The position numbers and the translations under genes are program-made. DNA of 64,000 nucleotides, taken from Sphingomonas sp. Ag1. Lineage in GTDB: Bacteria; Pseudomonadota; Alphaproteobacteria; Sphingomonadales; Sphingomonadaceae. Within the stretch, counting starts at the first letter, position 1. The number at the start of each line of letters is the position of its first letter. The notes beneath the pieces are model-generated. The model searched no databases. It saw only the letters and a list, made by a program, of their open reading frames with translations, and was not told where the DNA came from. Below are positions 26,642 through 35,093 of this stretch, piece after piece. The DNA lies in contig NZ_LAZX01000081.1 in the NCBI RefSeq assembly GCF_000980895.1, forward strand, positions 1 through 64,000. The letters run 5' to 3'.

Positions 26642-27837
26642 GCCGCTGGCGGTTCTCCATGCAGGCGGCGGCGTTCGTCGCCGCCTGCGCGGTGCCGCTG
26701 GGCGCGGCGTCGGCTGCGGCTGGGTCTGGAGCCAGGGCTGAGCAGGCTCCGGTCGCAGACAAGGCGCTCCAGGCCTTGTCGCAGCGACTCTTTCCGCTGT
26801 TCACCGCGCTTGGCAGTGACGGCAAGGCGCTGGCCGCATTGTCGCGCCAGCCCGCGGTGGCATCGCTGATCGCTGCCCGCGCCGAGCGCGTCGCCGCGTG
26901 CCGGCAGGAGCCGGGCTGCATCGCGCAGGCATTGATGTGGCGTGAGGACGAGATCGCCGCGGTCACCGCGGCCCTGCCGGGCGGCTTGCCGGCGTTCGAC
27001 GATGGGATCGCGGCGCAGGCGACCCGCGAGCTTCAGGGCGTCAACGTGATCCTCGGCACCTATGGCCTTGGCCAGGTGCCTGCCTATCCCGTGATCGACG
27101 GCGCGGGCAGCATCAGTCCGCAAGAACGGCGGGCGTGGCTGCACGCCGCGCAGTCGATGGCGCAGACGCCGCGCGCGGGCTCGTTGCAGGGCTTCGACAC
27201 CTCGTTCGATTTCGCGCTGGCGCTGCTTGACGGCAGCACCCGCACCGACGCCGCGGCCTTCCTGCCGCTCGGCAGCGGGCTGAACGAGGCGGCCTTTGCG
27301 CGCGCCCGGCAGACCGACTGGCGTGCCTTCCGCTACAGCGCGCTGGTCGTCACCGGCATCGGGCCGGAGCTCGAGGACATGCCGCTTAGCCCCGGCGGCA
27401 AATATCATCTGCGGCTCGCAGCGCAGCAGTTCGCGCGCGGTGACGCGGCGTTCATCATCGTCTCCGGTGGCCGCGCGCATCCGTTCAATACGCCGTTCGT
27501 CGAGGCGGTCGAAATGCGCCAGGCGCTCATCGATCGCTATGGCATTCCCGCCGACCGGATCGTGATCGAGCCGCACGCCCGGCACACCACCACCAACATG
27601 CGCAACGCCGCCCGGCTGCTGATCGCGATGGGCGCGCCGCTGACGCAGGACACGTTGGTCATCTCCAACCCGATCCAGAGCGCCGCGATCGGCAGCGCCG
27701 AATTCGTCGCCCGCAACAAGCGCGAGCTTGGCTATGCGCCCGGCATTGCCGGTAAGCGGCTCAGCCCGACCGCGATCGAATGGCGCCCCGCCGCCGCCGC
27801 GGCGCGGATCGATCCGCGCGACCCGCTCGACCCCTGA
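26638..27837 (+). CDS. Exported YdcF/ElyC-family (DUF218) protein with N-terminal helical domain
   Basis: 399 aa. The GTG at 26638 overlaps the receptor stop; ATG 26659 is an alternative, and both give a signal peptide (AAFVAACAVPLGAASA). The N-terminal half (residues about 35-225) is helical and unassigned. The DUF218 domain follows: YSALVVTGIG, LRLAAQQFARGDAAFIIVSGGRAHP, FVEAVEMRQALIDRYGIPADRIVIEPHARHTTTNMRNAARLL, the usual G-G / E / HARHTTTN pattern. DUF218 proteins in E. coli (ElyC, SanA, YdcF) are membrane- or cytosol-linked and of uncertain chemistry, and YdcF binds S-adenosylmethionine. A soluble exported copy in a TonB operon is unusual. Confidence 0.82.
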   Translation: MSRWRFSMQAAAFVAACAVPLGAASAAAGSGARAEQAPVADKALQALSQRLFPLFTALGSDGKALAALSRQPAVASLIAARAERVAACRQEPGCIAQALMWREDEIAAVTAALPGGLPAFDDGIAAQATRELQGVNVILGTYGLGQVPAYPVIDGAGSISPQERRAWLHAAQSMAQTPRAGSLQGFDTSFDFALALLDGSTRTDAAAFLPLGSGLNEAAFARARQTDWRAFRYSALVVTGIGPELEDMPLSPGGKYHLRLAAQQFARGDAAFIIVSGGRAHPFNTPFVEAVEMRQALIDRYGIPADRIVIEPHARHTTTNMRNAARLLIAMGAPLTQDTLVISNPIQSAAIGSAEFVARNKRELGYAPGIAGKRLSPTAIEWRPAAAAARIDPRDPLDP

Positions 27838-27853
27838 ACACGGAAAAATCCTC

Positions 27854-28846
27854 ATGCGCCATCTGCTCGCGGCCGCGCTCGGCCTCTTCGCCTTCACGTC
27901 CCAGCCCGCCCTTGCCTGGGGCGAGCGTGGGCACGCCGTCATCGATACCGCTGCGATCGCGGCGATCCCCGCCGACGGGCCCGTCTTCCTCAAGAAGCAC
28001 GTCGACTATATCGCCGCCTCCGCCTCTCAGCCCGACGGCTGGCGCGGCAATGCCGAGGGCTTTTCCAAGATCAGCGAGGATCCCAACCACGGCTGGTTCC
28101 GCGAACAATTCACCTTCATGAAGACGATCCCGCGCAGCCGCTACGAATTCGTGCTGGCGCTGTATGACGAGCATCTGCGCATCAAGGCCAGCGATCCGGA
28201 ACGCGCCGCGCGCACCAACGTACGCTGGACCGGCACGCTGCCCTATGCCGCGATGGAGGCCTATGACCGGATCGTGGTGTGCATGCGCAATGTGCGCCGG
28301 CTCACGGCCGAACGCCGCGACCCCACCTTTGCGGAGCAGAATTGCGCCTTCGACGTGACGCGGCTCGGCCATTATATCGGCGACGCGGCCAATCCGATGC
28401 ACAATTCGATCCATTCGGATGGCTGGCGCGGCGACAATCCCGATGGCTTCACCACCGACCGCAGCGTTCATGGCCGGTTCGAAAGCCGGTTCGTCGACGC
28501 CATGGCGCTGACGCCCGCCGACATCGGCCCCCGCATCGGCGCGCCCGCGCGGCAGAGCGGCGACCTGTTCGACCATGTCCTGCGCTACGTGAACGAATCC
28601 GGCGACAAGGTCCGCGACGTCTACACGCTGGAGAAACGCAGCGGCTTTGCCGACAGCAACGATCGCGAGGTGCGCGCGCTGGTCTATGAACGCACCGCCG
28701 CCGGGGCCGCCATGCTGCGCGACATGCTCCAGCGCGCGTGGACCGAAAGCGCCCGCCCGCCCGCGCAGATCACCCCCGCGCCGCTGGACTTCTCTAACCC
28801 GGCATTCAATCCCGCGACCGGCTCCGCACCGGCAGGACCAAGGTGA
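27854..28846 (+). CDS. S1/P1 nuclease / zinc phospholipase C-like exported enzyme
   Basis: 330 aa from ATG 27854. Signal peptide (residues 1-21) ends ALA and the mature protein starts with Trp22, followed by H27 five residues later, as in P1 nuclease, whose mature W1 and H6 bind zinc. GHYIGDAANPMH (H173, D177, H183) matches the P1 H116/D120/H126 cluster, and H206 with E210 sits where H149/D153 is expected. The trinuclear zinc site thus looks largely preserved. The enzyme would hydrolyse phosphodiesters in nucleic acids or phospholipids in the periplasm or outside. It is 16 nt after the YdcF-like gene, so co-transcribed with the TonB receptor. Confidence 0.8.
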   Translation: MRHLLAAALGLFAFTSQPALAWGERGHAVIDTAAIAAIPADGPVFLKKHVDYIAASASQPDGWRGNAEGFSKISEDPNHGWFREQFTFMKTIPRSRYEFVLALYDEHLRIKASDPERAARTNVRWTGTLPYAAMEAYDRIVVCMRNVRRLTAERRDPTFAEQNCAFDVTRLGHYIGDAANPMHNSIHSDGWRGDNPDGFTTDRSVHGRFESRFVDAMALTPADIGPRIGAPARQSGDLFDHVLRYVNESGDKVRDVYTLEKRSGFADSNDREVRALVYERTAAGAAMLRDMLQRAWTESARPPAQITPAPLDFSNPAFNPATGSAPAGPR

Positions 28847-28974
28847 TGCGGTGATGCGAACAACCACCGGGCCGCCGCTCTGGATGCTCGCATCAGCAAG
28901 CGGCACGCCCACCCTGCTGCGACCGCGTTAGCTCGGCTTTCAACGGATGAAGCCGTTCTTCGTGGCTTCCTCTT

Positions 28975-28999
28975 AATCCTACCAAGAAGATAGGAATTA
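28975..28999 (+). promoter_or_regulatory. Putative sulfur-operon element, copy A
   Basis: AATCC-N13-GGAATTA, part of an imperfect palindrome (TTAATCCTA ... TAGGAATTA), directly upstream of and touching the AGGAGG ribosome site of the dioxygenase gene. A similar element lies upstream of the convergent sulfur operon at 37780-37805. No binding protein is encoded in the island. Confidence 0.45.
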
Positions 29000-29010
29000 G
29001 GAGGTGCCCA

Positions 29011-29946
29011 ATGACGACTCAGTTCATCAACACGCCCAACCCTGCCAGCCCGCTGGCAATCACCCCTGTCGCGGGCCGCATCGGCGGCGAGGTGCACGGG
29101 ATCGCGCTTTCCGCCGATCTTGCGCCCGAGACCTATGACGCCCTTCATGCGGCCCTCGCGCGGCACAAGGTGCTGTTCTTCCGTGATCAGCACCAGCTGG
29201 ACGATGCCGGGCAAGAGGCATTTGCGGCGCGCTTTGGCGATCCGGTGTCCCACCCGACCGTGCCGGTGCGGCAGGGAACGCAGCATATCCTCGACCTCGA
29301 TTCCACCGACGGGCGCGCCGCGAACTCGTGGCATACCGACGTCACCTTCGTTCCGGCCTATCCGGCCGCCTCGATTCTGCGCGGCGTAACCATCCCGGAG
29401 GCGGGCGGCGACACGCAATGGGCAAACACGGCCGCTGCTTACGACGCGCTGCCGGAGCCGCTGCGCGTGCTGGCCGACACGCTCTGGGCGGTTCACTCCA
29501 ACGCGTATGACTATGCGGCGCTGCGTCCCGAATCCTCGGCAGAGCGGATCCGCTACCAGCGCGAGGTGTTCGCCCGCGTCGTGCACGAAACCGAGCATCC
29601 GGTGGTACGTGTTCATCCGGTCACCGGAGAACGGACGCTGCTGCTTGGTCATTTCGTGCAGCGGTTCGTCGGCCTCGGGCAGTCCGACAGCCTGGCGCTG
29701 TTCCAGATCCTTCAGAACCATATTCTCCAGCCGGAGAATATCGTCCGCTGGCGCTGGCGCGAAGGCGACGTGGTGATCTGGGACAATCGGGCTACCCAGC
29801 ACCGCGCCACGGCCGATTTCGGCCTGCAGCGCCGCACGGTCCGCCGGGTCACGATTGCCGGTGACGTTCCGGTGTCGATCGACGGCCGCCGCAGCCGCGC
29901 AATTCGGCCGGAGGCCGACGAGGCCTTGCTGGAGGCCGCAGAATGA
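29011..29946 (+). CDS. TauD/TfdA-family dioxygenase, AtsK-like (sulfate ester or sulfonate)
   Basis: 311-aa Fe(II)/2-oxoglutarate oxygenase. The 2-His-1-Asp facial triad is visible as HTD in SWHTDVTFV (about residues 108-110) and H in [14 protein letters not shown] near 264, with the Arg that binds 2-oxoglutarate a little later ([10 protein letters not shown]). The sequence is closer to alkyl-sulfatase AtsK than to taurine dioxygenase in the [21 protein letters not shown] and [12 protein letters not shown] stretches. It would hydroxylate the carbon next to a sulfate or sulfonate group and release sulfate or sulfite for growth. AGGAGG lies 6 nt upstream. The stop overlaps ssuD by 4 nt. Confidence 0.88.
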   Translation: MTTQFINTPNPASPLAITPVAGRIGGEVHGIALSADLAPETYDALHAALARHKVLFFRDQHQLDDAGQEAFAARFGDPVSHPTVPVRQGTQHILDLDSTDGRAANSWHTDVTFVPAYPAASILRGVTIPEAGGDTQWANTAAAYDALPEPLRVLADTLWAVHSNAYDYAALRPESSAERIRYQREVFARVVHETEHPVVRVHPVTGERTLLLGHFVQRFVGLGQSDSLALFQILQNHILQPENIVRWRWREGDVVIWDNRATQHRATADFGLQRRTVRRVTIAGDVPVSIDGRRSRAIRPEADEALLEAAE

Positions 29947-31091
29947 TCGCGGCCGCCGGCCGCAGCCCGCTCGACTTCCTCTGGTTCCTGCCCTCAGCCG
30001 GGGACCAGAGGTATCTGGCCTCTACCGATGGCGCGCGCGCGGCGACGCCGGGCTATCTGAAACAGGTGGCAATCGCCGCAGACCAGCTCGGCTTCTCCGG
30101 CGCGCTGATGCCCACCGGATCGCATTGCGCCGATGCGTGGATCACGGCCGCGAGCCTCGCGCCGGTGACCGAGCGGCTGCGGTTGTTGGTTGCGCTGCGG
30201 CCGGGGCTCACGCTGCCGGCGGAGTCGGTTCGGCAGGCGGTGGCGCTGGATCGCATCAGCGACGGGCGGCTTCTGCTCAACGTCGTCACCGGCGGCAGCA
30301 GCGAGTTGCTGGCGAGGGACGGGATCTTCCTCGATCACCGCGAGCGATACGAACAGACGGCCGAGTTCCTCGATGTCTTCCGCGCCCTGGGCCGCGGTGA
30401 GACGGTGACGCGCGAGGGGAAGTACCTGTCGATCCGCAAGGGCCGGCTGGAATTCCCGTTCGTGCAGAAGCCGCATGCGCCGATCTGGTTCGGGGGTTCC
30501 TCCGACATCGCGCGGGAGATCGCGGCCGAGCATGTCGACGTTTATCTGGCGTGGGGCGAGCCGCCTGCCCAACTGAAGGACGTGATCGACGACGTGCGCG
30601 CCCGGGCGGCGGCGCGTGGGCGCACCATCCGCTTCGGCGTCCGGCTGCACTTCATCGTGCGCGAGACGGAAGCCGAGGCATGGGACGCGGCGAACGACCT
30701 CATCCGCCATGTCACCGACGATGATATCGCCCGCTTTCAGGCGGCGCTGGCGCGCACTGAGTCGGTAGGCCAAGCCCGGATGCGGGATCTTCACAAGGGC
30801 AATCGCGCGGATCTGGAGGTCAGCCCGAACCTGTGGGCCGGCATCGGGCTGGTGCGGACGGGTGCCGGCACCGCGCTGGTGGGCGACCCCGCAACGATCG
30901 CCGAGCGGCTGGAGGAATATGCCGCGATCGGCATCGATACCGTGATCGGTTCGGGCTATCCGCATCTCGAGGAGGCCTATCGGGTGGCCGAGCTCCTGTT
31001 CCCGCATCTCAATCTGGTAAACGGCCCGAAGGCGCAGGAAGCGGCGCCGCAATTCCCCTTCACCACATTGCGGCAGGCCGCGGCGAGCTAA
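29943..31091 (+). CDS. ssuD: Alkanesulfonate monooxygenase, FMNH2-dependent
   Basis: 382-aa luciferase-fold monooxygenase that cleaves C1-C10 alkanesulfonates to aldehyde and sulfite. [15 protein letters not shown] at the N-terminus, [23 protein letters not shown] and [18 protein letters not shown] at the C-terminus match SsuD closely, and length is as expected. ATG overlaps the upstream dioxygenase stop. No flavin reductase SsuE is in the window, so reduced FMN must come from another gene. It converges with ssuB of the transporter operon. Confidence 0.94.
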   Translation: MIAAAGRSPLDFLWFLPSAGDQRYLASTDGARAATPGYLKQVAIAADQLGFSGALMPTGSHCADAWITAASLAPVTERLRLLVALRPGLTLPAESVRQAVALDRISDGRLLLNVVTGGSSELLARDGIFLDHRERYEQTAEFLDVFRALGRGETVTREGKYLSIRKGRLEFPFVQKPHAPIWFGGSSDIAREIAAEHVDVYLAWGEPPAQLKDVIDDVRARAAARGRTIRFGVRLHFIVRETEAEAWDAANDLIRHVTDDDIARFQAALARTESVGQARMRDLHKGNRADLEVSPNLWAGIGLVRTGAGTALVGDPATIAERLEEYAAIGIDTVIGSGYPHLEEAYRVAELLFPHLNLVNGPKAQEAAPQFPFTTLRQAAAS

Positions 31092-31100
31092 GCAATTGCT

Positions 31101-31124
31101 CCCCTCCGCCGCAGGGAGGAGGGG
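31101..31124. terminator. Hairpin between convergent sulfur operons
   Basis: CCCCTCC / GGAGGGG, 7-bp stem with a 10-nt loop, in the 45-nt gap between ssuD and ssuB. It is preceded by the perfect palindrome AGCAATTGCT at 31091-31100. Probable bidirectional terminator, without a strong T-run. Confidence 0.55.
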
Positions 31125-31136
31125 CGCGTTGCCGCC

Positions 31137-31877
31137 TTATTGCTCCAGCAGTCGTTCCAGTATCTCACCCTCGATCAGTGCCAGCCCCGTATCGCCATGG
31201 CGACGCGGCCGGCCCGCCGGGATGGCCCGATCGAGCGTGATCCGCCCGCCTTCCATGATCACCACGCGATTGCCCAGCGTCACTGCCTCGGTCACATCAT
31301 GCGTCACCAGCAGCGCGGTGAAGCCCTGGTTCAGCCAGACCCGTTCGATCAGCCGCTGCATTTCGATCCGCGTCAACGCATCAAGTGCGCCGAGCGGCTC
31401 GTCCAGCAACAGCAGCCGTGGCCGGCTGACGAGCGCGCGGGCCAGCGCGACGCGCTGGCGTTGGCCGCCGGACAGGCGCGAGGGCCATTCGCCCGCCTTT
31501 TCGGTCAGGCCGATGAGCGCGAGCGCCTCGACCGCCTGCTCGTGCTTTTCGGCGGGTGTGCCCTCAGCGCCCACCACGACATTGTCGAGCACGCTGGCCC
31601 AGGGCAGCAGCCGCGGTTCCTGAAAGACGACGCGGGTGCGATCGCGATCGGTGTCGATCGCGCCGCCATCGGGTTGCTCCAGCCCGGTGATCGCGCGCAG
31701 CAGCGTGCTCTTGCCGCAGCCGGACCGGCCCACGATCGAGACGAAGTCGCCAGCCGCGACATCCAGGTCGAGAGCGTCGATCACGCGATTGCTGCCGAAG
31801 GCAATGCCGAGGCCGCGGATCGTGATCGTCGCGCCGCCCTGCGCGGCCGCGCGGGCAAGGGTATGGACGGTGGCCAT
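31137..31877 (-). CDS. ssuB: Sulfonate ABC transporter ATP-binding protein
   Basis: 246 aa from ATG 31877 (GGAG 8 nt upstream; an in-frame ATG at 31892 overlaps ssuC). Walker A GRSGCGKSTLL (about residues 39-49), Q-loop VVFQEPRLLPW, signature LSGGQRQRVALARAL (about 132-146), Walker B LLLLDEPLGALD and H-loop VTHDVTEAVTL are all present. It is a nitrate/sulfonate/taurine-type ATPase. It is the last gene of the five-gene operon and its start lies 1 nt after the ssuC stop. Confidence 0.93.
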   Translation of the reverse strand: MATVHTLARAAAQGGATITIRGLGIAFGSNRVIDALDLDVAAGDFVSIVGRSGCGKSTLLRAITGLEQPDGGAIDTDRDRTRVVFQEPRLLPWASVLDNVVVGAEGTPAEKHEQAVEALALIGLTEKAGEWPSRLSGGQRQRVALARALVSRPRLLLLDEPLGALDALTRIEMQRLIERVWLNQGFTALLVTHDVTEAVTLGNRVVIMEGGRITLDRAIPAGRPRRHGDTGLALIEGEILERLLEQ

Positions 31878-31878
31878 G

Positions 31879-32736
31879 TCAGCGTACTCCATAAGCCGGG
31901 TTCCAGCGCAGGAAGCGCCGTTCGATCAGGCGCGTGATGCTGTCGGCGAGCTTGCCGAGGCAGGCATAGACCAGGATCGCGAGGACGATCACGTCGGTCT
32001 GGCTGAACTCGCGGGCCTGGTTCGCCATGTAGCCGATGCCCGAATTGGCCGCGATCGTCTCCGCAACGATCAGCGTCAGCCACATGATGCCCAGCGCGAA
32101 GCGCAGGCCGACCAGGATCGACGGCAGCGCCCCGGGCAGGATCACGCGGCGAAACAGCGTCATGCGCCGCATCCCGTACACCCGCCCCATCTCGATCAAC
32201 CCCGGGTCAACGGAGGTCACACCGTGGTAGGTGTTGAGATAGATGGGAAAGAACACGCCCCACCCGACCAGCAGGATCTTCGCCCCTTCGTCGATCCCGA
32301 ACCAGAGGATGACGAGCGGGATCAGCGCGAGGTGCGGAATGGTCCGCACCGCCTGCAACGTCGGATCCAGCAGGCGGCGGAGCCCCGGCGACAATGCGGT
32401 GGCAAGGCCAAGCGCGAGGGCGATCGTGCCGCCCGCCAGGAGACCAACCAGCGCGCGTGCCGCGCTGACGCCCAGGTTGGCGATCAGCGTGCCGTCGCGG
32501 ATCAGCTCACCCCCGACATCGATCACTGCGGTGGGGGCGGGGAGGATCGTCGCCGGCAACGCACCGGTCGTCGAGGCGAGCTGCCAAGCGGAGAGCAGCA
32601 GCACCGGCAGGAACGCGGGGGTCCAGCGTGTGCGGGCGAGCCATGAGCCCGCTGGTGCCGGGGAAGTGGTGCGTGACGGTCCAGGCGGGCTCGCAGGGGC
32701 ATCGGCACGTGTCAGTATGGGGGCGAGACTGGCCAT
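31879..32736 (-). CDS. ssuC: Sulfonate ABC transporter permease
   Basis: 285-aa inner-membrane permease of the SsuC/TauC type, with about six hydrophobic helices and the binding-protein-dependent transport signature EMGRVYGMRRMTLFRRVILPGALPSILVGLRFALG near residues 155-195, where it contacts the ATPase. The first ~45 residues are a polar, Pro-rich extension (residues about 1-35), longer than in E. coli SsuC. It lies between ssuA (10-nt gap) and ssuB. Confidence 0.93.
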   Translation of the reverse strand: MASLAPILTRADAPASPPGPSRTTSPAPAGSWLARTRWTPAFLPVLLLSAWQLASTTGALPATILPAPTAVIDVGGELIRDGTLIANLGVSAARALVGLLAGGTIALALGLATALSPGLRRLLDPTLQAVRTIPHLALIPLVILWFGIDEGAKILLVGWGVFFPIYLNTYHGVTSVDPGLIEMGRVYGMRRMTLFRRVILPGALPSILVGLRFALGIMWLTLIVAETIAANSGIGYMANQAREFSQTDVIVLAILVYACLGKLADSITRLIERRFLRWNPAYGVR

Positions 32737-32746
32737 GATCGTCTCC

Positions 32747-33715
32747 TCAGCTTTTCGGGGTCCAGCCGGTCCAGGCGATGGCGCCGGCGTCCAGCTTGCG
32801 GTTCAGCACGCCCGCCTCCGTCAGATAATCGGCGACACGCTGCTGGTTGGCGATGTCGATTGGCGTGACCGGATCGACGACAAAGGCCGCCCCGCTGTAG
32901 CGCGCCAGCATCTTCTGCTGGACGGCGAGCGGGAGGCGGGTCGCGGCGGCGGACAGCTTGCTCACCGCGTCCAGGTTCGCCCGCGCCCAGGCAGCTTCGC
33001 CTCTCAGCGCGTCGAGTGTGGCGGTGATCGCTTCCGGCCGTTCCTTCACTATCGCGCCGCGGGCGATGTAGAAGACGGTGGAGGCAAGGCCGGCCCGGTC
33101 GATCGGGACCTCGCGTGCGCCATGCCGCTCCTCGGCGAGCCCGCGGTAGGGATCCCAGGTGATCCAGGCATCGATCGACCCGTTGCTGAACGCGGTCATT
33201 GCGTCGCCCGGCGCCAAGTACACCGGCGTCACGTCCTTCAGCGTCAGCCCGTGTTTCTTCAGCGCGATGACCGCGCTGAGCTCGCTGGCCGAGCCCTTGG
33301 TGAAGGCGAGGCGCTTGCCCTTCAGGTCAGCGGCGGTGCGCACCGGCGACCGGCGTGGCACGATCAGTCCGCCGGTGATCGCGCTGGGGAAGCTGTGCGT
33401 CGCGACATAGACGATGTCCGATCCCGACGCCTGCGCATAGGCGACCGGCGTATCGCCCACCGCGCCGATATCGACCGAGCCTGCGCGCATCGCCTCGATC
33501 AGGGGCGGGCCGGAGGGGAATTCTACCCATCGTACCGGCGCAATGCCCTGTGCCGCGAGCGTCTTCTCTACCGCGCCACGCTCCTTCGCGACGAACAGCA
33601 CGCCGCCCTTCTGGACACCGATGGTCAGGCCCTTGCCTGTGCCTGTGCTGTCACCCGTGCCGCAGGCGGCGAGCATCAGCGCCAGCGTGCCGGCCAGCAC
33701 TGCACGGCGCCTCAT
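32747..33715 (-). CDS. ssuA: Sulfonate ABC transporter substrate-binding lipoprotein
   Basis: 322-aa periplasmic binding protein. The N-terminus MRRRAVLAGTLALMLAACGTG has a lipobox (LAAC, Cys18), so it is probably tethered to the inner membrane, unlike the soluble E. coli SsuA. LTIGVQKGGVLFVAKERGAVEKTLAAQGI, WVEFPSGPPLIEAMRAGSVDIGAVGDTP and the hinge YLAPGDAMTAFSNGSIDAWITWDPY match aliphatic sulfonate binding proteins. Its start overlaps the upstream monooxygenase stop by 4 nt. Ligand range (sulfonates versus sulfate esters) is undetermined. Confidence 0.92.
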   Translation of the reverse strand: MRRRAVLAGTLALMLAACGTGDSTGTGKGLTIGVQKGGVLFVAKERGAVEKTLAAQGIAPVRWVEFPSGPPLIEAMRAGSVDIGAVGDTPVAYAQASGSDIVYVATHSFPSAITGGLIVPRRSPVRTAADLKGKRLAFTKGSASELSAVIALKKHGLTLKDVTPVYLAPGDAMTAFSNGSIDAWITWDPYRGLAEERHGAREVPIDRAGLASTVFYIARGAIVKERPEAITATLDALRGEAAWARANLDAVSKLSAAATRLPLAVQQKMLARYSGAAFVVDPVTPIDIANQQRVADYLTEAGVLNRKLDAGAIAWTGWTPKS

Positions 33716-35079
33716 TCCGCCGCCTCCGCCAGCGCGGCCGCTCTTCGGGCGGGGTGCTCCGGAAAGGGCAGGCCCAGGTTCTCCCGCAGCGTCGTTCCTT
33801 CATAATCGGTGCGGAAGCGGCCGCGGCGGCGCAATTCGGGCAGCACCTCGGCGATGAAGTCATCCAAATGGTCCGGCAGGTGCGGCGGCATCACGTTGAA
33901 GCCGTCCGCCCCATGGCCATCGAACCAGGATTCAAGCTGGTCGGCGATCTGCCCGGCATCGCCGAAGATCGTCCAATGGCCGCGCGCGCCGGTGACACGC
34001 AGGTGAAGCTCGCGGGCGGTAAGGTCCTCCCGCCGCGCCATGTCCAGAAGCAGCGCCGGGCGGCTCTTGCGCCCGTCGACCTGCACCCACTCGGGAAGCG
34101 GCTGGTTCTCGTCATGCTCCAGCAGGCGATCGTCCTCGAACAGCCGGGCGAGGAACCGTTTGCCGATCTCGGGATGGACGAGGGCCTGGAGCTCCTCGTA
34201 CTTCTCGCGCGCGTGGCGCTCGCTGTCGCCTACAACAGCCATGACACCGGGCATGATCTTCAGCGTCTCGGGCCGCCGCCCGTGGCGCGCCATCCGGCCC
34301 TTCACATCGGCGTAGAAGTCTGCGGCGGAGGCGAGCGTCTGATGCGCGGTGAACACCACTTCGGCAGTCGCGGCCGCAAGCTCGCGCCCCGGTTCGGACG
34401 AGCCCGCCTGGACCACGACGGGGTGCCCTTGCGGCGATCGCGGCACGTTGAGCGGCCCGGCCACCGAAAGATGCGCGCCCTTGTGGCCGAGGATGTGGAG
34501 CTTCGACGGATCGGCGAAGAGGCCGCTGTCGCGATCGCGCGGGAAGGCATCATCCTCCCAGCTTTCCCACAATCCCTTTACCACCGCGGCGAATTCGGCG
34601 GCGCGGGCGTAGCGAACCTCCGGTTCGGGATGCTGCTCCAGCCCGAAATTCTGCGCCTCGCCCGCCGCGGCGGACGTGACGAGGTTCCACGCCGCCCGGC
34701 CGCCGCTGACAGTGTCGAGCGAGGCGAACAGGCGAGCGAGGAGGAACGGCGGATAGTAGGTCGTGGTCGCCGTCGCGACGAGGCCGATGCGCTGCGTCCG
34801 AGCCGCAATCGCGCTCAGCAGCGTGATCGGCTCCAACCCGGCGACGCCCGCCATGCGTGCGATGCTTTCCGGATCGTCCCGATCGACGAAGCCGCCCTGG
34901 CTGTCGGCCAGGAACATCATGTCGAATTTCGCCGCCTCGGCCTTTTGCGCGAGCGAGACGTAATGCTCGATGTCGACGCCTGCATCCTTGGCGGCGCGCG
35001 GGTGCCGCCACGCGGCGACATGGTGGCCCGTTGCCATCAGGAAAGCGCCCAGGCGGATCGTGTCGGTGCGTTTGGTCAT
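33712..35079 (-). CDS. LLM-class FMN-dependent monooxygenase (NtaA/DszA/SnaA-like)
   Basis: 455 aa from ATG 35079 (GGGAGAACA 6 nt upstream), the usual length for the NtaA/SnaA/DszA branch. MTKRTDTIRLGAFLMATGHHVAAWRHPR is the family opening; later NLVTSAAAGEAQNFG, RYARAAEFAAVVKGLWESW and VVQAGSSEPGRELAAATAEVVFTAHQT bind FMN. Members oxidise xenobiotic and sulfur compounds (dibenzothiophene sulfone, nitrilotriacetate, dimethyl sulfone). Placed between the TonB receptor and ssuA, it is a third desulfurising oxygenase in the island, for a substrate other than those of SsuD and AtsK. The substrate cannot be read from the sequence. It also needs reduced flavin from a separate reductase. Confidence 0.9.
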   Translation of the reverse strand: MTKRTDTIRLGAFLMATGHHVAAWRHPRAAKDAGVDIEHYVSLAQKAEAAKFDMMFLADSQGGFVDRDDPESIARMAGVAGLEPITLLSAIAARTQRIGLVATATTTYYPPFLLARLFASLDTVSGGRAAWNLVTSAAAGEAQNFGLEQHPEPEVRYARAAEFAAVVKGLWESWEDDAFPRDRDSGLFADPSKLHILGHKGAHLSVAGPLNVPRSPQGHPVVVQAGSSEPGRELAAATAEVVFTAHQTLASAADFYADVKGRMARHGRRPETLKIMPGVMAVVGDSERHAREKYEELQALVHPEIGKRFLARLFEDDRLLEHDENQPLPEWVQVDGRKSRPALLLDMARREDLTARELHLRVTGARGHWTIFGDAGQIADQLESWFDGHGADGFNVMPPHLPDHLDDFIAEVLPELRRRGRFRTDYEGTTLRENLGLPFPEHPARRAAALAEAAE

Positions 35080-35093
35080 GGTTGTTCTCCCGG

